A DNA stretch of 64,000 bases from Pseudomonadota bacterium (GCA_021809435.1 JAKBAD010000005.1:102953-166952), one strand, 5' to 3'; numbered from the stretch's first letter, positions 1 through 8,980 are shown. Notes: generated by a model not told the origin, from the sequence alone. Numbers and translations: made by a program.

Positions 1-1805
1 ATGAACAGGAACAGCCAGCGGCGGATGAAGCGGAGCTTGGGCACGGAGGCCGGCACCACGGTTTCACGGCCGAGGAAATAGCTGGTTTGCATGGGTTTAT
101 AGTCGATGCCGTGGGCGGACAGACCCTCGAGGGCGCGGGGGACGTCCGGGCTTTCCATGAAGCCGTAGAAGAGGGTGATTTTATAAATACCGTGGGCGGC
201 TTCCTCGACGCTGACGCGGGCATCGGGCTCGGCATAGGGGACATCGAGGTTGCGCACGGTGACGAACAGCACCTGCTCGTGCAGCACCTTATTGTGCTTG
301 AGATTATGCAGCAGCGCGTTGGGCACGAAATCGAGATTGCCGGTCATGAACACGGCGGTGCCGGGCACGCGCACGGTGCGCGATTGCGGCAGGCGCCCGA
401 GGAACGAGCTGAGCGGCAGAGAATCCTGCACCCAGCGGGCCATGATGAGCCCACGGCCGCGCTGCCAGGTGGTCATGACGGTGATGATGCTGAAGCCGAT
501 GGCCAGAGGTACCCAGCCGCCGGCGAAGATTTTGAGCGAGTTGGCCGAGAAGAAGGCGAAATCGGCGATGCCGATGGCACCGAACAGCGCGATGGTGGCG
601 GGGCGCGACCAGCCGAAACGGCGGCGATAGACGAAGGCCGCGAGGGTGTTGTCGCACAGGAAGGTGCCGGTGACCGCGATGCCGTAGGCCGAGGCCAGGG
701 CGGCGCTGGATTTGAAGGTGAGCACCAGCAGCACCACCCCGGTGGCCAGGATCATGTTGATCTGGGGGACGTAGATCTGGCCCTGCTCGAGGGCGCTGGT
801 GTGGCGCACTTCCATGCGCGGCAGCAGGCCGAGCTGCACGCAGGTGCGCGAGACGGTGAAGGCGCCGGTGATGACCGCCTGGCTGGCGATGACGGTGGCG
901 GCCGTGGCCAGGATGATCATGGGCACTTGCAGCACGTGTGGGGCCAGCTTGTAGAACGGATTATCGGCCGTGGAGGGGTTGGCGATGACCAGCGCGCCCT
1001 GGCCATAATAATTGAGCAGCAGGCAGGGCAACACGAAAAACAGCCAGCTGATGCGGATGGGCTTGCGGCCGAAATGGCTCATGTCGGCGTAGAGCGCCTC
1101 GGCGCCGGTGACGGCCAGAACCACGGCGCCCAGGGTGATGAAGGCGATTTGGTCGTGGTGGATGATGAAGGCGAGACCGAAATAGGGGTTGATCGCCTCG
1201 AGCACGAAGGGGTGATGAATGACCTGGCCCAGGCCGAGAACACCCAGCACCAGGAACCACACCACCATGATGGGGCCAAAGGCCTTGCCGACCGTGGCGG
1301 TGCCGTGTTTTTGCACCAGGAACAGCACCACGATGACGATGAGCGCGATGGGCAGCACGAGGTGGGAGGTTTCGGGGGAGACGACCTCGATGCCTTCGAC
1401 CGCCGAGAGGATGGAGATGGCCGGGGTGATTACGCCATCGCCGAAGAACAGGCCGGCGCCGATGACGCCGATCATCATCAGCACGTAGCGCGTGCGCTCG
1501 GCGCGGGCGGCGCGTGAGGCGAGCGCCATGAGCGAGAGTGTGCCGCCTTCGCCGTTATTATCGGCGCGCATGATGAAGGTGACATATTTGAGGGTAACGG
1601 TGATGATGAGCGCCCATGAGATGAGCGAGAGGATGCCCAGAATATCGGGCGCGGTGAGCGGCCCGCCGGAAAGATAGGCCAGGCTGGCTTGCAGCGCGTA
1701 AAGCGGGCTGGTGCCGATGTCGCCGTAAACCACGCCGAGGACGCCGATGAGCAGGCCAAGGCGGAGTTTCTCGGCCTGGCCGTGGACGGCGGTTGCACTG
1801 GTCAT
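1..1805 (-). CDS. kup: KUP-family potassium uptake protein (3' end outside window)
   Basis: The minus-strand frame opens with ATG at 1805 and stays open to base 1 (601 codons plus two bases), so roughly the last 25 residues are missing. The N-terminus carries the KUP signature GVVYGDIGTSPLYAL at residues 24-38, followed by the block with ADNNGEGGT, many hydrophobic segments, and further on ALYADMSHFGRKPIR. Near the truncated end comes SYFLGRETVVP, typical of the cytoplasmic C-terminal part. KUP proteins are inner-membrane K+/H+ symporters of about 630 residues, which fits. The gene stands alone, 67 bases from the end of mltA, which is transcribed in the same direction. Confidence 0.96.
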   Translation of the reverse strand, partial: MTSATAVHGQAEKLRLGLLIGVLGVVYGDIGTSPLYALQASLAYLSGGPLTAPDILGILSLISWALIITVTLKYVTFIMRADNNGEGGTLSLMALASRAARAERTRYVLMMIGVIGAGLFFGDGVITPAISILSAVEGIEVVSPETSHLVLPIALIVIVVLFLVQKHGTATVGKAFGPIMVVWFLVLGVLGLGQVIHHPFVLEAINPYFGLAFIIHHDQIAFITLGAVVLAVTGAEALYADMSHFGRKPIRISWLFFVLPCLLLNYYGQGALVIANPSTADNPFYKLAPHVLQVPMIILATAATVIASQAVITGAFTVSRTCVQLGLLPRMEVRHTSALEQGQIYVPQINMILATGVVLLVLTFKSSAALASAYGIAVTGTFLCDNTLAAFVYRRRFGWSRPATIALFGAIGIADFAFFSANSLKIFAGGWVPLAIGFSIITVMTTWQRGRGLIMARWVQDSLPLSSFLGRLPQSRTVRVPGTAVFMTGNLDFVPNALLHNLKHNKVLHEQVLFVTVRNLDVPYAEPDARVSVEEAAHGIYKITLFYGFMESPDVPRALEGLSAHGIDYKPMQTSYFLGRETVVPASVPKLRFIRRWLFLF

Positions 1806-1872
1806 TTATGAATTTCCTGTCACTGGAACGGCGCTGCTGTAGCTTTTTGGCACCCAGGCGGCAAGGGCCGGC

Positions 1873-3000
1873 TCACGGGGCGGCGGTGGGGGCGGTTAGG
1901 GGGTTGGGCAGAAGCATGTAAAGCCGGCCTGGCTCGCGCATGATGCCGGCGGTGGTTTCGGCGTCCGGTCCGGCGCCGAAGAACAGGTCGGCCTTGGCGG
2001 CGCCGGAGATGCCGCCGCCTGTGTCTTGCGCGATGGTGAGGCGCGCGATGGGGGCGTTGGTGACCGGGTCGGTGGTGGTGAGGAAGATGGGTGTGCCCAG
2101 CGGGATGACCGATTTGTCGACCGCCAGGGAGCGTCCGGCGGTGAGCGGCACGCCGAGCGTGCCGGGGGCGCCTTCGTCATCGGGGAGTGGGCCGAGGGGG
2201 CGCAGATATACGTAATTCTGGTTCTGCTCCATCAGGGCCTGGGCCTGGGCGGGGTTGGCGTGCAGCCAGGCCGCGATGCCTTGGAAGCTGACCTGATCGG
2301 GGGTGATGTCGCCATTTTGCACCAGTAGCCGGCCGATGGGGGTGTAGGGCTGGCCGTTATCGCCATCGAAGCCGACGCGCAGGGTTTTGCCGTTGGCCAG
2401 CAGGATGCGCCCCGAGCCCTGGATTTGCAGCATGAAGGCATCGACCGGGTTGGTGAGATAGGCGGTGACGGGCGCCTTGCGGGTGAGCGCGCCATGGTCG
2501 ATGGCGGCGCGTGGCAGGGCGGCGAGAGAGGCAACCGCCGGTTTGGCGTAAAGGGGCACGCGGTAGCCGGGACCGATGTTTTTGGCGCCAGGATATTCGG
2601 GCTCGAAATAGCCGGTGATGAGGGCGGGATCGGGCAGGGCGTAGGCGGTGAAATCGGTTTCGAAGAACTGGCGCGCGGCGGCTTCGTCGTTGGGGGCGAT
2701 GGCTTGGGCGGCGGCGCACACGGCCTGCCACTGCCCGGCCTGGCCGGCGGCCGACTGGGCGAGGCCGGTGCCGCCGAGCGAGGTGTCGGGAGGCATCTGG
2801 TCGATGGTTTTGCAGCCCAGCACGAAGGCCTTGAGGGCTTGGGCGGTGTCATCTTGCTGCCAGCCGGGCAGAGAGGCGGTGGCGATGGTGGCGCCGGGCG
2901 GGGTGCCGGGCAGCGCGGCCAGCGGCGAGGGCGGGCCCAGGGGCACGCAGGCGGTGGCGGCGAGAACGGGCAGGCAGGCGAGCAGACGGCGCATCTTCAC
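1873..3000 (-). CDS. mltA: membrane-bound lytic murein transglycosylase A (lipoprotein)
   Basis: A 375-residue protein starting MKMRRLLACLPVLAATAC, a lipoprotein signal with the lipobox cysteine near residue 18. The MltA barrel core contains GYFEPEYPGAKN, VPLYAKP and LQIQGSGRI. The C-terminal 3D (three-aspartate) domain contains AQDTGGGISGAAKADLFFG, the region that holds the catalytic aspartate in MltA enzymes. The family cleaves the glycan strands of peptidoglycan to 1,6-anhydro-muropeptides from the inner face of the outer membrane. Its ATG overlaps the stop of the upstream Tim44-like gene by 4 bases, an operon typical of alphaproteobacteria. Confidence 0.95.
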   Translation of the reverse strand: MKMRRLLACLPVLAATACVPLGPPSPLAALPGTPPGATIATASLPGWQQDDTAQALKAFVLGCKTIDQMPPDTSLGGTGLAQSAAGQAGQWQAVCAAAQAIAPNDEAAARQFFETDFTAYALPDPALITGYFEPEYPGAKNIGPGYRVPLYAKPAVASLAALPRAAIDHGALTRKAPVTAYLTNPVDAFMLQIQGSGRILLANGKTLRVGFDGDNGQPYTPIGRLLVQNGDITPDQVSFQGIAAWLHANPAQAQALMEQNQNYVYLRPLGPLPDDEGAPGTLGVPLTAGRSLAVDKSVIPLGTPIFLTTTDPVTNAPIARLTIAQDTGGGISGAAKADLFFGAGPDAETTAGIMREPGRLYMLLPNPLTAPTAAP

Positions 3001-3671
3001 CCCATGCGTGCGGCGGCGAGGCGCCAGGTGAGATCGGGCGATTTGAGATCGCGCTCGAAGGTCCAGAGGTCGGTGATTTCGGCCACGGCTTCGCTGCCCT
3101 GGAGCGGTGTGCCGGTGGCGTCGAGCGTGACATTCACCTGATCGGAGACGAAGCGCACCACTACGGCGGCCAGCTCGCCGGCGAGCTGGGCATCCTCGAT
3201 GGCGGCGGTGAGGATGGATTTGATCTCCGTGCGGTGGCGCTCATGGGCGGCTTCGCGGGCGGAGATGGCGGCCTCGAAGGTTTGATAGACATGCGCGGCC
3301 AGCAGGGGTTTGAGGGCCGCGCGATCACCGGCGGCAAAGCCGGTGACGATGGCGCGGAAGGCGGTTTCGGCCTGGGCGAGGAAGTTCGGCGGGTCGAAAT
3401 GCGGGTCGCGGTTGACGATTTGCATGAGTTTGGCGCCGAGCGGGGAGCGCGGGTCGGGCACGGGGCGGCCTGAGGGCTGGGCGGTGGCCTCACCCTCGAT
3501 GACCGGCCCGGGCGCGCGGGCTTGCGGGGCTAAAGGCGGACGTTCGAAGCCCACGCGCCGGCCGAGCACGCTGCGCAGGCGCAGCACCAGGAACAGCGCG
3601 ATGCCCGCGAACAGGACCAGGGCGATGGGGAACCCGCCCACTGATTGAAATGCACCTGACGGCAAGGTCAA
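2997..3671 (-). CDS. Tim44/TimA-like domain protein with N-terminal membrane anchor
   Basis: A 224-residue protein with one N-terminal transmembrane segment (about residues 14-32, FPIALVLFAGIALFLVLRL). A Pro/Ala-rich linker follows, then a Tim44-like alpha/beta domain from about residue 95, starting FLAQAETAFRAIVTGFAAGD and ending WTFERDLKSPDLTWRLA. The family is related to the mitochondrial import component Tim44; in alphaproteobacteria these are inner-membrane proteins of unclear role usually encoded directly before mltA, as here with a 4-base ATGA overlap. It probably acts in the envelope together with the MltA pathway, but no specific activity can be read from the sequence. Confidence 0.88.
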   Translation of the reverse strand: MTLPSGAFQSVGGFPIALVLFAGIALFLVLRLRSVLGRRVGFERPPLAPQARAPGPVIEGEATAQPSGRPVPDPRSPLGAKLMQIVNRDPHFDPPNFLAQAETAFRAIVTGFAAGDRAALKPLLAAHVYQTFEAAISAREAAHERHRTEIKSILTAAIEDAQLAGELAAVVVRFVSDQVNVTLDATGTPLQGSEAVAEITDLWTFERDLKSPDLTWRLAAARMG

Positions 3672-3797
3672 CCTCGATTGCGTTGCATACGGGCTACAGG
3701 CTTAAATGAAACCGCGGCGTTGATCCAGGCGGGTGTGCGCCGAGGGGAGAAATTGACGGCGCGCCACCCTGGCCGCGCCTTGAATGTTGGGGCGATC

Positions 3798-4346
3798 ATG
3801 TATCTGCTGCGCCATGGGCAAAGCTATTTTAATTTGCACTTCACCGAAACCCGGCGCGATCCGGGGATTGAGGATCCGGAGCTGACCGCGCTGGGGCGTG
3901 AGCAGGCACAACAAGCCGCGCGAGCGCTGGAGGAGCGCGAGATTACGCGCATTATTGTCTCGCCCTATACCCGTGCCTTACAGACGGTGGAGCCGTTTTT
4001 GGGCCGTGGGGTGCCGGTGGAGGTGTGGCCAGGCGTGCGCGAACGCACCGCCTTTGTGTGCGATGTGGGGTCGCGCCCCGATGAGCTGGCGGCACGGTTT
4101 CCACGCTACCGGTTTGACCATTTGCCCCCGCGCTGGTGGCATGACGAGGTGGAAAGCGAAGCCGAGACCGTGGCGCGCGCCGAGGCTTTTCGCGCCGCTA
4201 TGCGGGAGGTGGACCATGAGACCACGCTGCTGGTCAGCCATTGGGGGTTTATTCTGGCGCTGACCGGCATTTCGGTGATGAATGGCAGGTTTATCGAGTA
4301 TGATCTGGCGAGCCCGCCGCCGGAAAATTTGGTGTGGCGCCCATGA
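3798..4346 (+). CDS. histidine phosphatase (phosphoglycerate-mutase superfamily)
   Basis: A 182-residue protein. I start it at the ATG at 3798 because the catalytic motif LLRHGQSYFN begins two residues later; the frame is open further upstream but without family-like sequence. Other motifs: LTALGREQA, the second arginine region in VSPYTRALQTV, and the C-terminal catalytic histidine in LLVSHWGFILALTG. The superfamily transfers phosphate through the RHG histidine; the substrate cannot be told from sequence. Its stop overlaps the next gene's ATG (ATGA), so the two are probably translationally coupled. Confidence 0.92.
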   Translation: MYLLRHGQSYFNLHFTETRRDPGIEDPELTALGREQAQQAARALEEREITRIIVSPYTRALQTVEPFLGRGVPVEVWPGVRERTAFVCDVGSRPDELAARFPRYRFDHLPPRWWHDEVESEAETVARAEAFRAAMREVDHETTLLVSHWGFILALTGISVMNGRFIEYDLASPPPENLVWRP

Positions 4347-5110
4347 GCGCGCTGCTGGAGGCCGATGAGCCCGCGCCGGTGGAATTGCTGCGGGCCGCGG
4401 GAGAGAGCCCGTTTTTGCTCACCGCCGACCATGCGGGGCGGCTAATTCCACGCGCGCTGGGGGATTTGGGCGTGGGCGAGGCGGAGCAGGCGCGCCATAT
4501 CGGCTGGGATATTGGCATTGCGGGGGTGACGCGGCGGCTTTCGGCGGCGCTGGATGCGACCGCCGTGCTGCAGCGTTATTCGCGGCTGGTGGTTGACTGC
4601 AACCGTAAGCCCGGCATGACCAGCGCCTTTGTGACACTGAGCGAGACAACGCCGGTGCCAGGCAATGAAGGGCTGGACGAGGGCGCCAAGGCGGCCAGGG
4701 TGGCGGCGATTTTTGCGCCTTATCACGACACCATAGCGCGGCTGATAGGGGCCAGGACGCGCACGGTTTATGTGGCCATGCATAGTTTCACCCCGGTTTA
4801 CATGGCCAAGGCGCGGCCGATGCATGTGGCGGTGCTGTATAACCGCAGGCCCGCGCTCTCAAGGGCGCTGGCAGGATTGCTGCGCGCCGAGGGCGGGCTT
4901 GTGGTGGGCGAGAACGCGCCCTACCAATTGGGCGATGACACTGATTACGGCGTGCCGGTGCATGCCGAGGCGCGCGGGCTTGACTATGTAGAGATCGAGA
5001 TCCGGCAGGATTTGATTGCCCATGAGGATGGCCAGGCCGAATGGGCGGCGCGGCTGGCGCGGCTGTTGCCCGTGGCGCTGGAGGCGGTGGGCGAACAGGC
5101 GGAGGCGTGA
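4343..5110 (+). CDS. N-formylglutamate amidohydrolase family protein
   Basis: A 255-residue protein. The ATG at 4343 overlaps the previous stop by 4 bases and is preferred over an in-frame GTG at 4334. Family motifs are LLTADHAGRLIPRALG near the N-terminus (metal ligands in the DHAG region), HIGWDIGIAGVTRRL, NRKPGM, VAMHSFTPVY and YVEIEIRQDLI near the C-terminus. The family hydrolyses N-formylglutamate or related N-acyl amino acids. No hut histidine-degradation genes are next to it, so the substrate may differ. It lies between the histidine phosphatase and a glycosyltransferase on the same strand. Confidence 0.93.
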   Translation: MSALLEADEPAPVELLRAAGESPFLLTADHAGRLIPRALGDLGVGEAEQARHIGWDIGIAGVTRRLSAALDATAVLQRYSRLVVDCNRKPGMTSAFVTLSETTPVPGNEGLDEGAKAARVAAIFAPYHDTIARLIGARTRTVYVAMHSFTPVYMAKARPMHVAVLYNRRPALSRALAGLLRAEGGLVVGENAPYQLGDDTDYGVPVHAEARGLDYVEIEIRQDLIAHEDGQAEWAARLARLLPVALEAVGEQAEA

Positions 5111-5115
5111 AGGCG

Positions 5116-7659
5116 ATGGCGAAGGGCGGGGCGCGGGGCGGTAAGCCAGGCAAGGCCGGGGGCGGCGCGGACCCGCGCGGGCGGCTTTGTTTCATCGACC
5201 GCATTGACGAGGCCGGGGTGGGCGGCTGGGCCGTGGATTTTGACGCGCTGACGGCCAGCCTGAAGTTGAGGGTGCTGGTGGATGGGGTGATTGAGGATGT
5301 CATTACCTGCGACCTGCACCGCGAGGATGCCAGGCTGATTAACCTGCACAATGACCGGATCGGCTTTTATTATAATATTCCCGACCGCTACCGGGATGGT
5401 CTTCGCCATTTGCTGACTTTTGCCACGTTGGATGGCGAGGCGATGGCGCTTTCCTCGCGCAATGGGGCCATGGCGGCGTTGAATTTTTGCCTGAACAAGC
5501 CCGTGCGCGTGGAGGCGGTGCTGGATGGCATGATCGATGGGTTGATTCAGGGCTGGGTGCTGCGCGTGGATGAGCGGGCCGGAACCCGCACGGGAGGCGC
5601 CAAGATTCTGGTGACCGTGGATGGCCAGCCCGTGGCGGAGCTGGTGGCCGACCAGTACCGGGCCGATGTGGCAGCCGAGGTGGCGTGCGATGCCGCGTGT
5701 GGATTTTATTATGCGCCCCCGCCCGAATTGCAGCGCCGCCGGCGGGCGAGCTTCAGGTTTTTCACCCTGCCCGACCGTCAGGAGCTGAAGGGCAGTCCGC
5801 TCGAGATTATTTATCCCGATGAGGCGGGGCGCGAGAAAATTGAGCAGATGATGGAGCGGGCGAACGAGTTGTTCGCTTTTGCTTATAAGCTGCGCAAGGA
5901 TTTGCAGGCAGTGCTGCCGCGCGCGCGCTATATGCTGGCCGATTATCAGCGCTGGGCGGCGGTTTCGGGCCCGCTTGCCCTGCCCCGCGCCGTTGCCCGC
6001 TATGGCGCCCTGCCCTGCCCCGCGCCGCTGGTTTCGATCATTTGCCCGGTGTACCGGCCAGAGATTGGGGCGTTTTTGGCGATGGTGGATTCGGTGCGCG
6101 CGCAAAGCTATGCGCACTGGGAGCTGGTGCTGGTGGATGACGCCAGCCGCGATGAGCGCCTGAGCCAGGTGATGGCGGAACTGGCGCGGGCGGAGCCGCG
6201 GATAAGGCTGGTGGCGCGCAGGAAAAATGGCGGTATCGCGCGGGCGAGCAATGACGGGCTGGCGGCGGCCGCGGGCGCGCTGGTGGCGTTTTTGGACCAT
6301 GATGACATGCTGGCGCCTGAAGCGCTGGAGATTATGGTGCGTGCCCAGGGAGCAACGGGTGCCCGGCTGCTTTATTCGGACGAGGATAAAATAGAGCGCG
6401 GCGGTGCGCGGGGTGAGCCGCATTTCAAGCCTGACTTTAATTACCGGCTGTTGCTGGAGCTGAATTATATTTGCCATTTCGTGATGGTGGAGACTGTGCT
6501 GGCGCGCGCGGCGGGCGGGTTTGACGCGGCGTTTGACGGCGCGCAGGACCATGATTTTCTGCTCAGGCTGGTTGAGAGGGTGGCGCCTGGGGAGATTCAT
6601 CATGTGCCTGAAATTCTCTATCATTGGCGCAAGAGCGGGGTCTCGACGGCGGCGGCGGGGGCGGCGGCAAAGCCGCGGGCGGTGAGCGCGGGCGAGGCGT
6701 TGGTGGCGGCGCATCTGGCCCGGCGCGGCTTGGCGGCGGAGGTGACCGCGCGCCGGGGGGTGACTTGCTACGACGTGCGGTGGCGGGTGGAGGCGAAGCG
6801 GCGCAAAGGGCACAAGGTGTCGATTTTGATACCGTTCAGGGATCACATTGAGATGACGGCGGCGTGTGTGGCGGCGGTGCGACGCTGGACCAGGGATGTG
6901 GCTTACGAAATTATTTTACTTGATAACTGGTCGACCAGCGGTGAGGCGGAGCGGTTTTGCGCGGCGCAGGCCAATTTGGAAAACACCAAGGTCATACGCA
7001 TTGCCGAGCCGTTCAATTATTCGCGCATTAACAATATTGGCGCGCGGGCGGCCGAGGGAGAGTTTTTGTTGCTTATGAACAATGATGTGTTCGTGGGCGA
7101 TGAGGGCTGGCTGGCGCGGCTGGTGGATGAGGCGCTGGCCGATGAGCGCGTGGGCGCGGTGGGGGCCAAGCTGCTTTACCCCAATGGCACTGTGCAGCAT
7201 GCCGGAGTGGTGCTGGGCGTGGGCGGGGTGGCTGACCATGCGTTTCGGGCCATAGCCGGCGATGCGCCGGGTTATATGATGCACGCCTGGACGGCGCAGG
7301 AGGTTTCGGCGGTGACGGGCGCTTGCATGCTGGTGCGTAAGGCCGCTTTTGAGGCGGTGGGAGGGCTTGATGAGGCCGAGCTGACCATTGCGTTCAACGA
7401 CATTGATTTGTGCGTGAAGCTGCGTGAGGCGGGATGGAAAATTATGTTTGCCCCGGAATGTGTGGCTGAGCACCGGGAAAGCATGAGCCGGGGCGATGAT
7501 TTTGACGACGCCAAGATCGCCCGGTTTATGTTAGAGAACGAGGTGATGCGGAGCCGGTATCCGGCGGTATTGGCGCATGACCCGTTTTATAGCCCGCATT
7601 TCTCGCGCGAGGGGGGGGTTTATCGTGAGTTGCGCGTGGTGCGGCCGGGAGAGTTGTAG
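5116..7659 (+). CDS. tandem family-2 glycosyltransferase with extra N-terminal domain
   Basis: An 847-residue protein; ATG at 5116 lies 10 bases after GGAGG, which decides against the GTG at 5107. Residues 1 to about 290 form an N-terminal region with two repeat-like beta blocks (GVGGWAVDFDALTASLKLRVLVDG and later IQGWVLRVDE). A first GT2 domain starts near residue 303 (VSIICPVYRP, then LVDDAS and FLDHDDM) and a second near 567 (VSILIPFRDH, LLMNNDVFVG, ITGACMLVRK-like block VTGACMLVRK, and FNDIDLCVKLREAG). Such enzymes make cell-surface polysaccharide; acceptor and sugar are unknown. It is the last host gene before the phage-derived block. Confidence 0.93.
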   Translation: MAKGGARGGKPGKAGGGADPRGRLCFIDRIDEAGVGGWAVDFDALTASLKLRVLVDGVIEDVITCDLHREDARLINLHNDRIGFYYNIPDRYRDGLRHLLTFATLDGEAMALSSRNGAMAALNFCLNKPVRVEAVLDGMIDGLIQGWVLRVDERAGTRTGGAKILVTVDGQPVAELVADQYRADVAAEVACDAACGFYYAPPPELQRRRRASFRFFTLPDRQELKGSPLEIIYPDEAGREKIEQMMERANELFAFAYKLRKDLQAVLPRARYMLADYQRWAAVSGPLALPRAVARYGALPCPAPLVSIICPVYRPEIGAFLAMVDSVRAQSYAHWELVLVDDASRDERLSQVMAELARAEPRIRLVARRKNGGIARASNDGLAAAAGALVAFLDHDDMLAPEALEIMVRAQGATGARLLYSDEDKIERGGARGEPHFKPDFNYRLLLELNYICHFVMVETVLARAAGGFDAAFDGAQDHDFLLRLVERVAPGEIHHVPEILYHWRKSGVSTAAAGAAAKPRAVSAGEALVAAHLARRGLAAEVTARRGVTCYDVRWRVEAKRRKGHKVSILIPFRDHIEMTAACVAAVRRWTRDVAYEIILLDNWSTSGEAERFCAAQANLENTKVIRIAEPFNYSRINNIGARAAEGEFLLLMNNDVFVGDEGWLARLVDEALADERVGAVGAKLLYPNGTVQHAGVVLGVGGVADHAFRAIAGDAPGYMMHAWTAQEVSAVTGACMLVRKAAFEAVGGLDEAELTIAFNDIDLCVKLREAGWKIMFAPECVAEHRESMSRGDDFDDAKIARFMLENEVMRSRYPAVLAHDPFYSPHFSREGGVYRELRVVRPGEL

Positions 7660-7686
7660 GCTTTTGGCGGCGATAGGACGGTGGTT

Positions 7687-7693
7687 CTAACAT
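7687..7693. promoter_or_regulatory. CTAACAT half-site between glycosyltransferase and repressor genes
   Basis: The heptamer CTAACAT recurs at 8090-8096 and 8981-8987 and, inverted, at 8114-8120. The copy here stands alone in the 88-base gap between the converging gene ends, so it may be a left-end operator or chance. Confidence 0.3.
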
Positions 7694-7747
7694 CCTGGTT
7701 TTAAACGGTTGGTTTGGCCAGGAGCGGCGAGGTGAGCGCTGGATGCC

Positions 7748-8080
7748 TCAGGTGCGCGCCAGCCGCTTGGCGGTTTGCAGGAGTATGCGCCGGTCGTCGG
7801 CGGAGCAGGCGCGGTAGAGGCGGATAAGGGCCAGCTCGTCGCCTTGTAATGATCCGGTTTCACCGGAAACGAGATAGCCGAGCGAGGTGTTGAGCACCTT
7901 GGCGATGCGTTCCATATTTTCGCGGATCTGGCCGGCGCGGTCGGTTTCCCATTGGGCGATGGCGGAGCGCGAGACGCCCAGTTTTGCAGCGAATTCGTCC
8001 TGCGTCATGTTGGCGGCGAGGCGAAGCGCGCGGATGCGTGCGCCGATGGTTTCGTCTGGGGTCTGTTTCCTGGGTGGCAT
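7748..8080 (-). CDS. XRE-family HTH repressor of the phage-derived block
   Basis: A 110-residue protein with one Cro/C1-type HTH at residues 12-70: IGARIRALRLAANMTQDEFAAKLGVSRSAIAQWE. The C-terminus is short and helical, with no protease or peptide-binding domain, so inactivation by RecA-type self-cleavage is not expected. It is divergent from the structural operon and faces a 107-base intergenic region full of inverted repeats. By position it is the regulator of the particle genes; that is inference. It would sit at the left edge of the element. Confidence 0.9.
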   Translation of the reverse strand: MPPRKQTPDETIGARIRALRLAANMTQDEFAAKLGVSRSAIAQWETDRAGQIRENMERIAKVLNTSLGYLVSGETGSLQGDELALIRLYRACSADDRRILLQTAKRLART

Positions 8081-8089
8081 GATGATCTT

Positions 8090-8120
8090 CTAACATGGCT
8101 CATAACAAACACAATGTTAG
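8090..8120. promoter_or_regulatory. inverted repeat upstream of the XRE gene (putative autoregulatory operator)
   Basis: CTAACAT at 8090-8096 and ATGTTAG at 8114-8120 form an inverted repeat starting 10 bases upstream of the repressor start codon. Its right half runs directly into the larger inverted repeat at 8116-8153. The location over the repressor's own 5' region suggests autoregulation. Confidence 0.55.
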
Positions 8121-8155
8121 TATTGCTTGACAAGCTTGGTTAGCAATACTAACAA
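8116..8155 (+). promoter_or_regulatory. early promoter overlapped by a 12-bp inverted-repeat operator
   Basis: GTTAGTATTGCT (8116-8127) and AGCAATACTAAC (8142-8153) are perfect inverted repeats with a 14-base spacer. They straddle a promoter reading rightward: TTGACA at 8127-8132, a 17-base spacer, and TAACAA at 8150-8155. A dimeric repressor bound here would cover both promoter hexamers. Transcription would enter the HTH gene at 8188. Confidence 0.8.
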
Positions 8156-8187
8156 ACTGACGTCGGGTAACGATGTGAGGAGAGGCA

Positions 8188-8478
8188 ATGCCACAGGCGA
8201 GGCAGTGGTCGGCGGTGGCTGACCGGGTGATTTGCGACATGCGGGCGGGCGGGGAGAGCTGGGCGGCGATTGGGCGGGCGCTGGGGCTCTCGCGCAGTAC
8301 GGTGATTGAGCGCGGGCGGCGGCTGCGTGCCGTGGCGCCGCCGCCGCCCCGGCCGGTGCTGAAGAATGAGGAGGAGGAGATGCTTAAAGACCCTAACCGC
8401 CCGCCTTTGCGCGCGGGTCATCCTTTGACCTGGGGGTTGCTGACTGATGAGGCGTTTCCGGAAGGAGAAATTACGTGA
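8188..8478 (+). CDS. small helix-turn-helix protein, first gene of the particle operon
   Basis: A 96-residue protein. Its N-terminus, WSAVADRVICDMRAGG followed by SWAAIGRALGLSRSTVIER, has the spacing of a Myb/GcrA-like or sigma-type helix-turn-helix. The C-terminal half is Pro-rich and acidic. It could activate the late genes or recognise packaging sites; neither can be decided from sequence. Its stop overlaps the GTG start of the next gene (GTGA). Confidence 0.75.
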   Translation: MPQARQWSAVADRVICDMRAGGESWAAIGRALGLSRSTVIERGRRLRAVAPPPPRPVLKNEEEEMLKDPNRPPLRAGHPLTWGLLTDEAFPEGEIT

Positions 8479-8972
8479 ACAAAACAGCAACAGTATTGCC
8501 GGTGGGGCAGGATATGGGGTCGGGCGCGCGGAGGGATGGTGTGGCACGCCGGGTGGTGATGACAGCGGATGAGCTTGTGGCGCGCTTGGAGGCGGCCGGC
8601 GCGACGTTGCTCGCCCTACCCTCGCGCGGTTATTCGACAAGGCTGCGCACCATGCATTTCGATGTGGTGCATACGGCGCTTGATGCTTATGGCTGGCAGG
8701 CGCCGGCTTTACGCCCACCGATGCCGGGCGCGCGTGCGATCAGCGATATGGATGAGGTGTTTTCCTGGCTTGGGCTTATTCCGGAACAAAAATATATGCT
8801 GCGGCGGATATTGGGCGCCCGGGCGCTCGTGCATCCGCTGACGGGGCGGCATTTGTTTCCGTGGCGAAAGCTTGGAATGCTGTTGGGGGCTGATCATAAA
8901 TCGGTGCAGAGATGGCATGGGCAGGGGCTGGAGATTTTATGCGCGAGGCTTGCGATGGATGAGGGGGGGTAA
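8475..8972 (+). CDS. terminase-linked small protein (DUF6362-like, possible small terminase)
   Basis: A 165-residue protein beginning at GTG 8475, with AGGAG 7 bases upstream and a GTGA overlap with the previous stop. It contains DAYGWQAPALRPPMPGARAISDMDEVFSWL-type sequence (residues about 75-105) and a C-terminal helix-turn-helix-like stretch WRKLGMLLGADHKSVQRWH. From memory it resembles the DUF6362 proteins encoded just upstream of terminases in alphaproteobacterial prophages. Position and DNA-binding fold suggest the small terminase role of recognising the packaged DNA; this is inference. Confidence 0.7.
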   Translation: MNKTATVLPVGQDMGSGARRDGVARRVVMTADELVARLEAAGATLLALPSRGYSTRLRTMHFDVVHTALDAYGWQAPALRPPMPGARAISDMDEVFSWLGLIPEQKYMLRRILGARALVHPLTGRHLFPWRKLGMLLGADHKSVQRWHGQGLEILCARLAMDEGG

Positions 8973-8980
8973 AATAAAAT

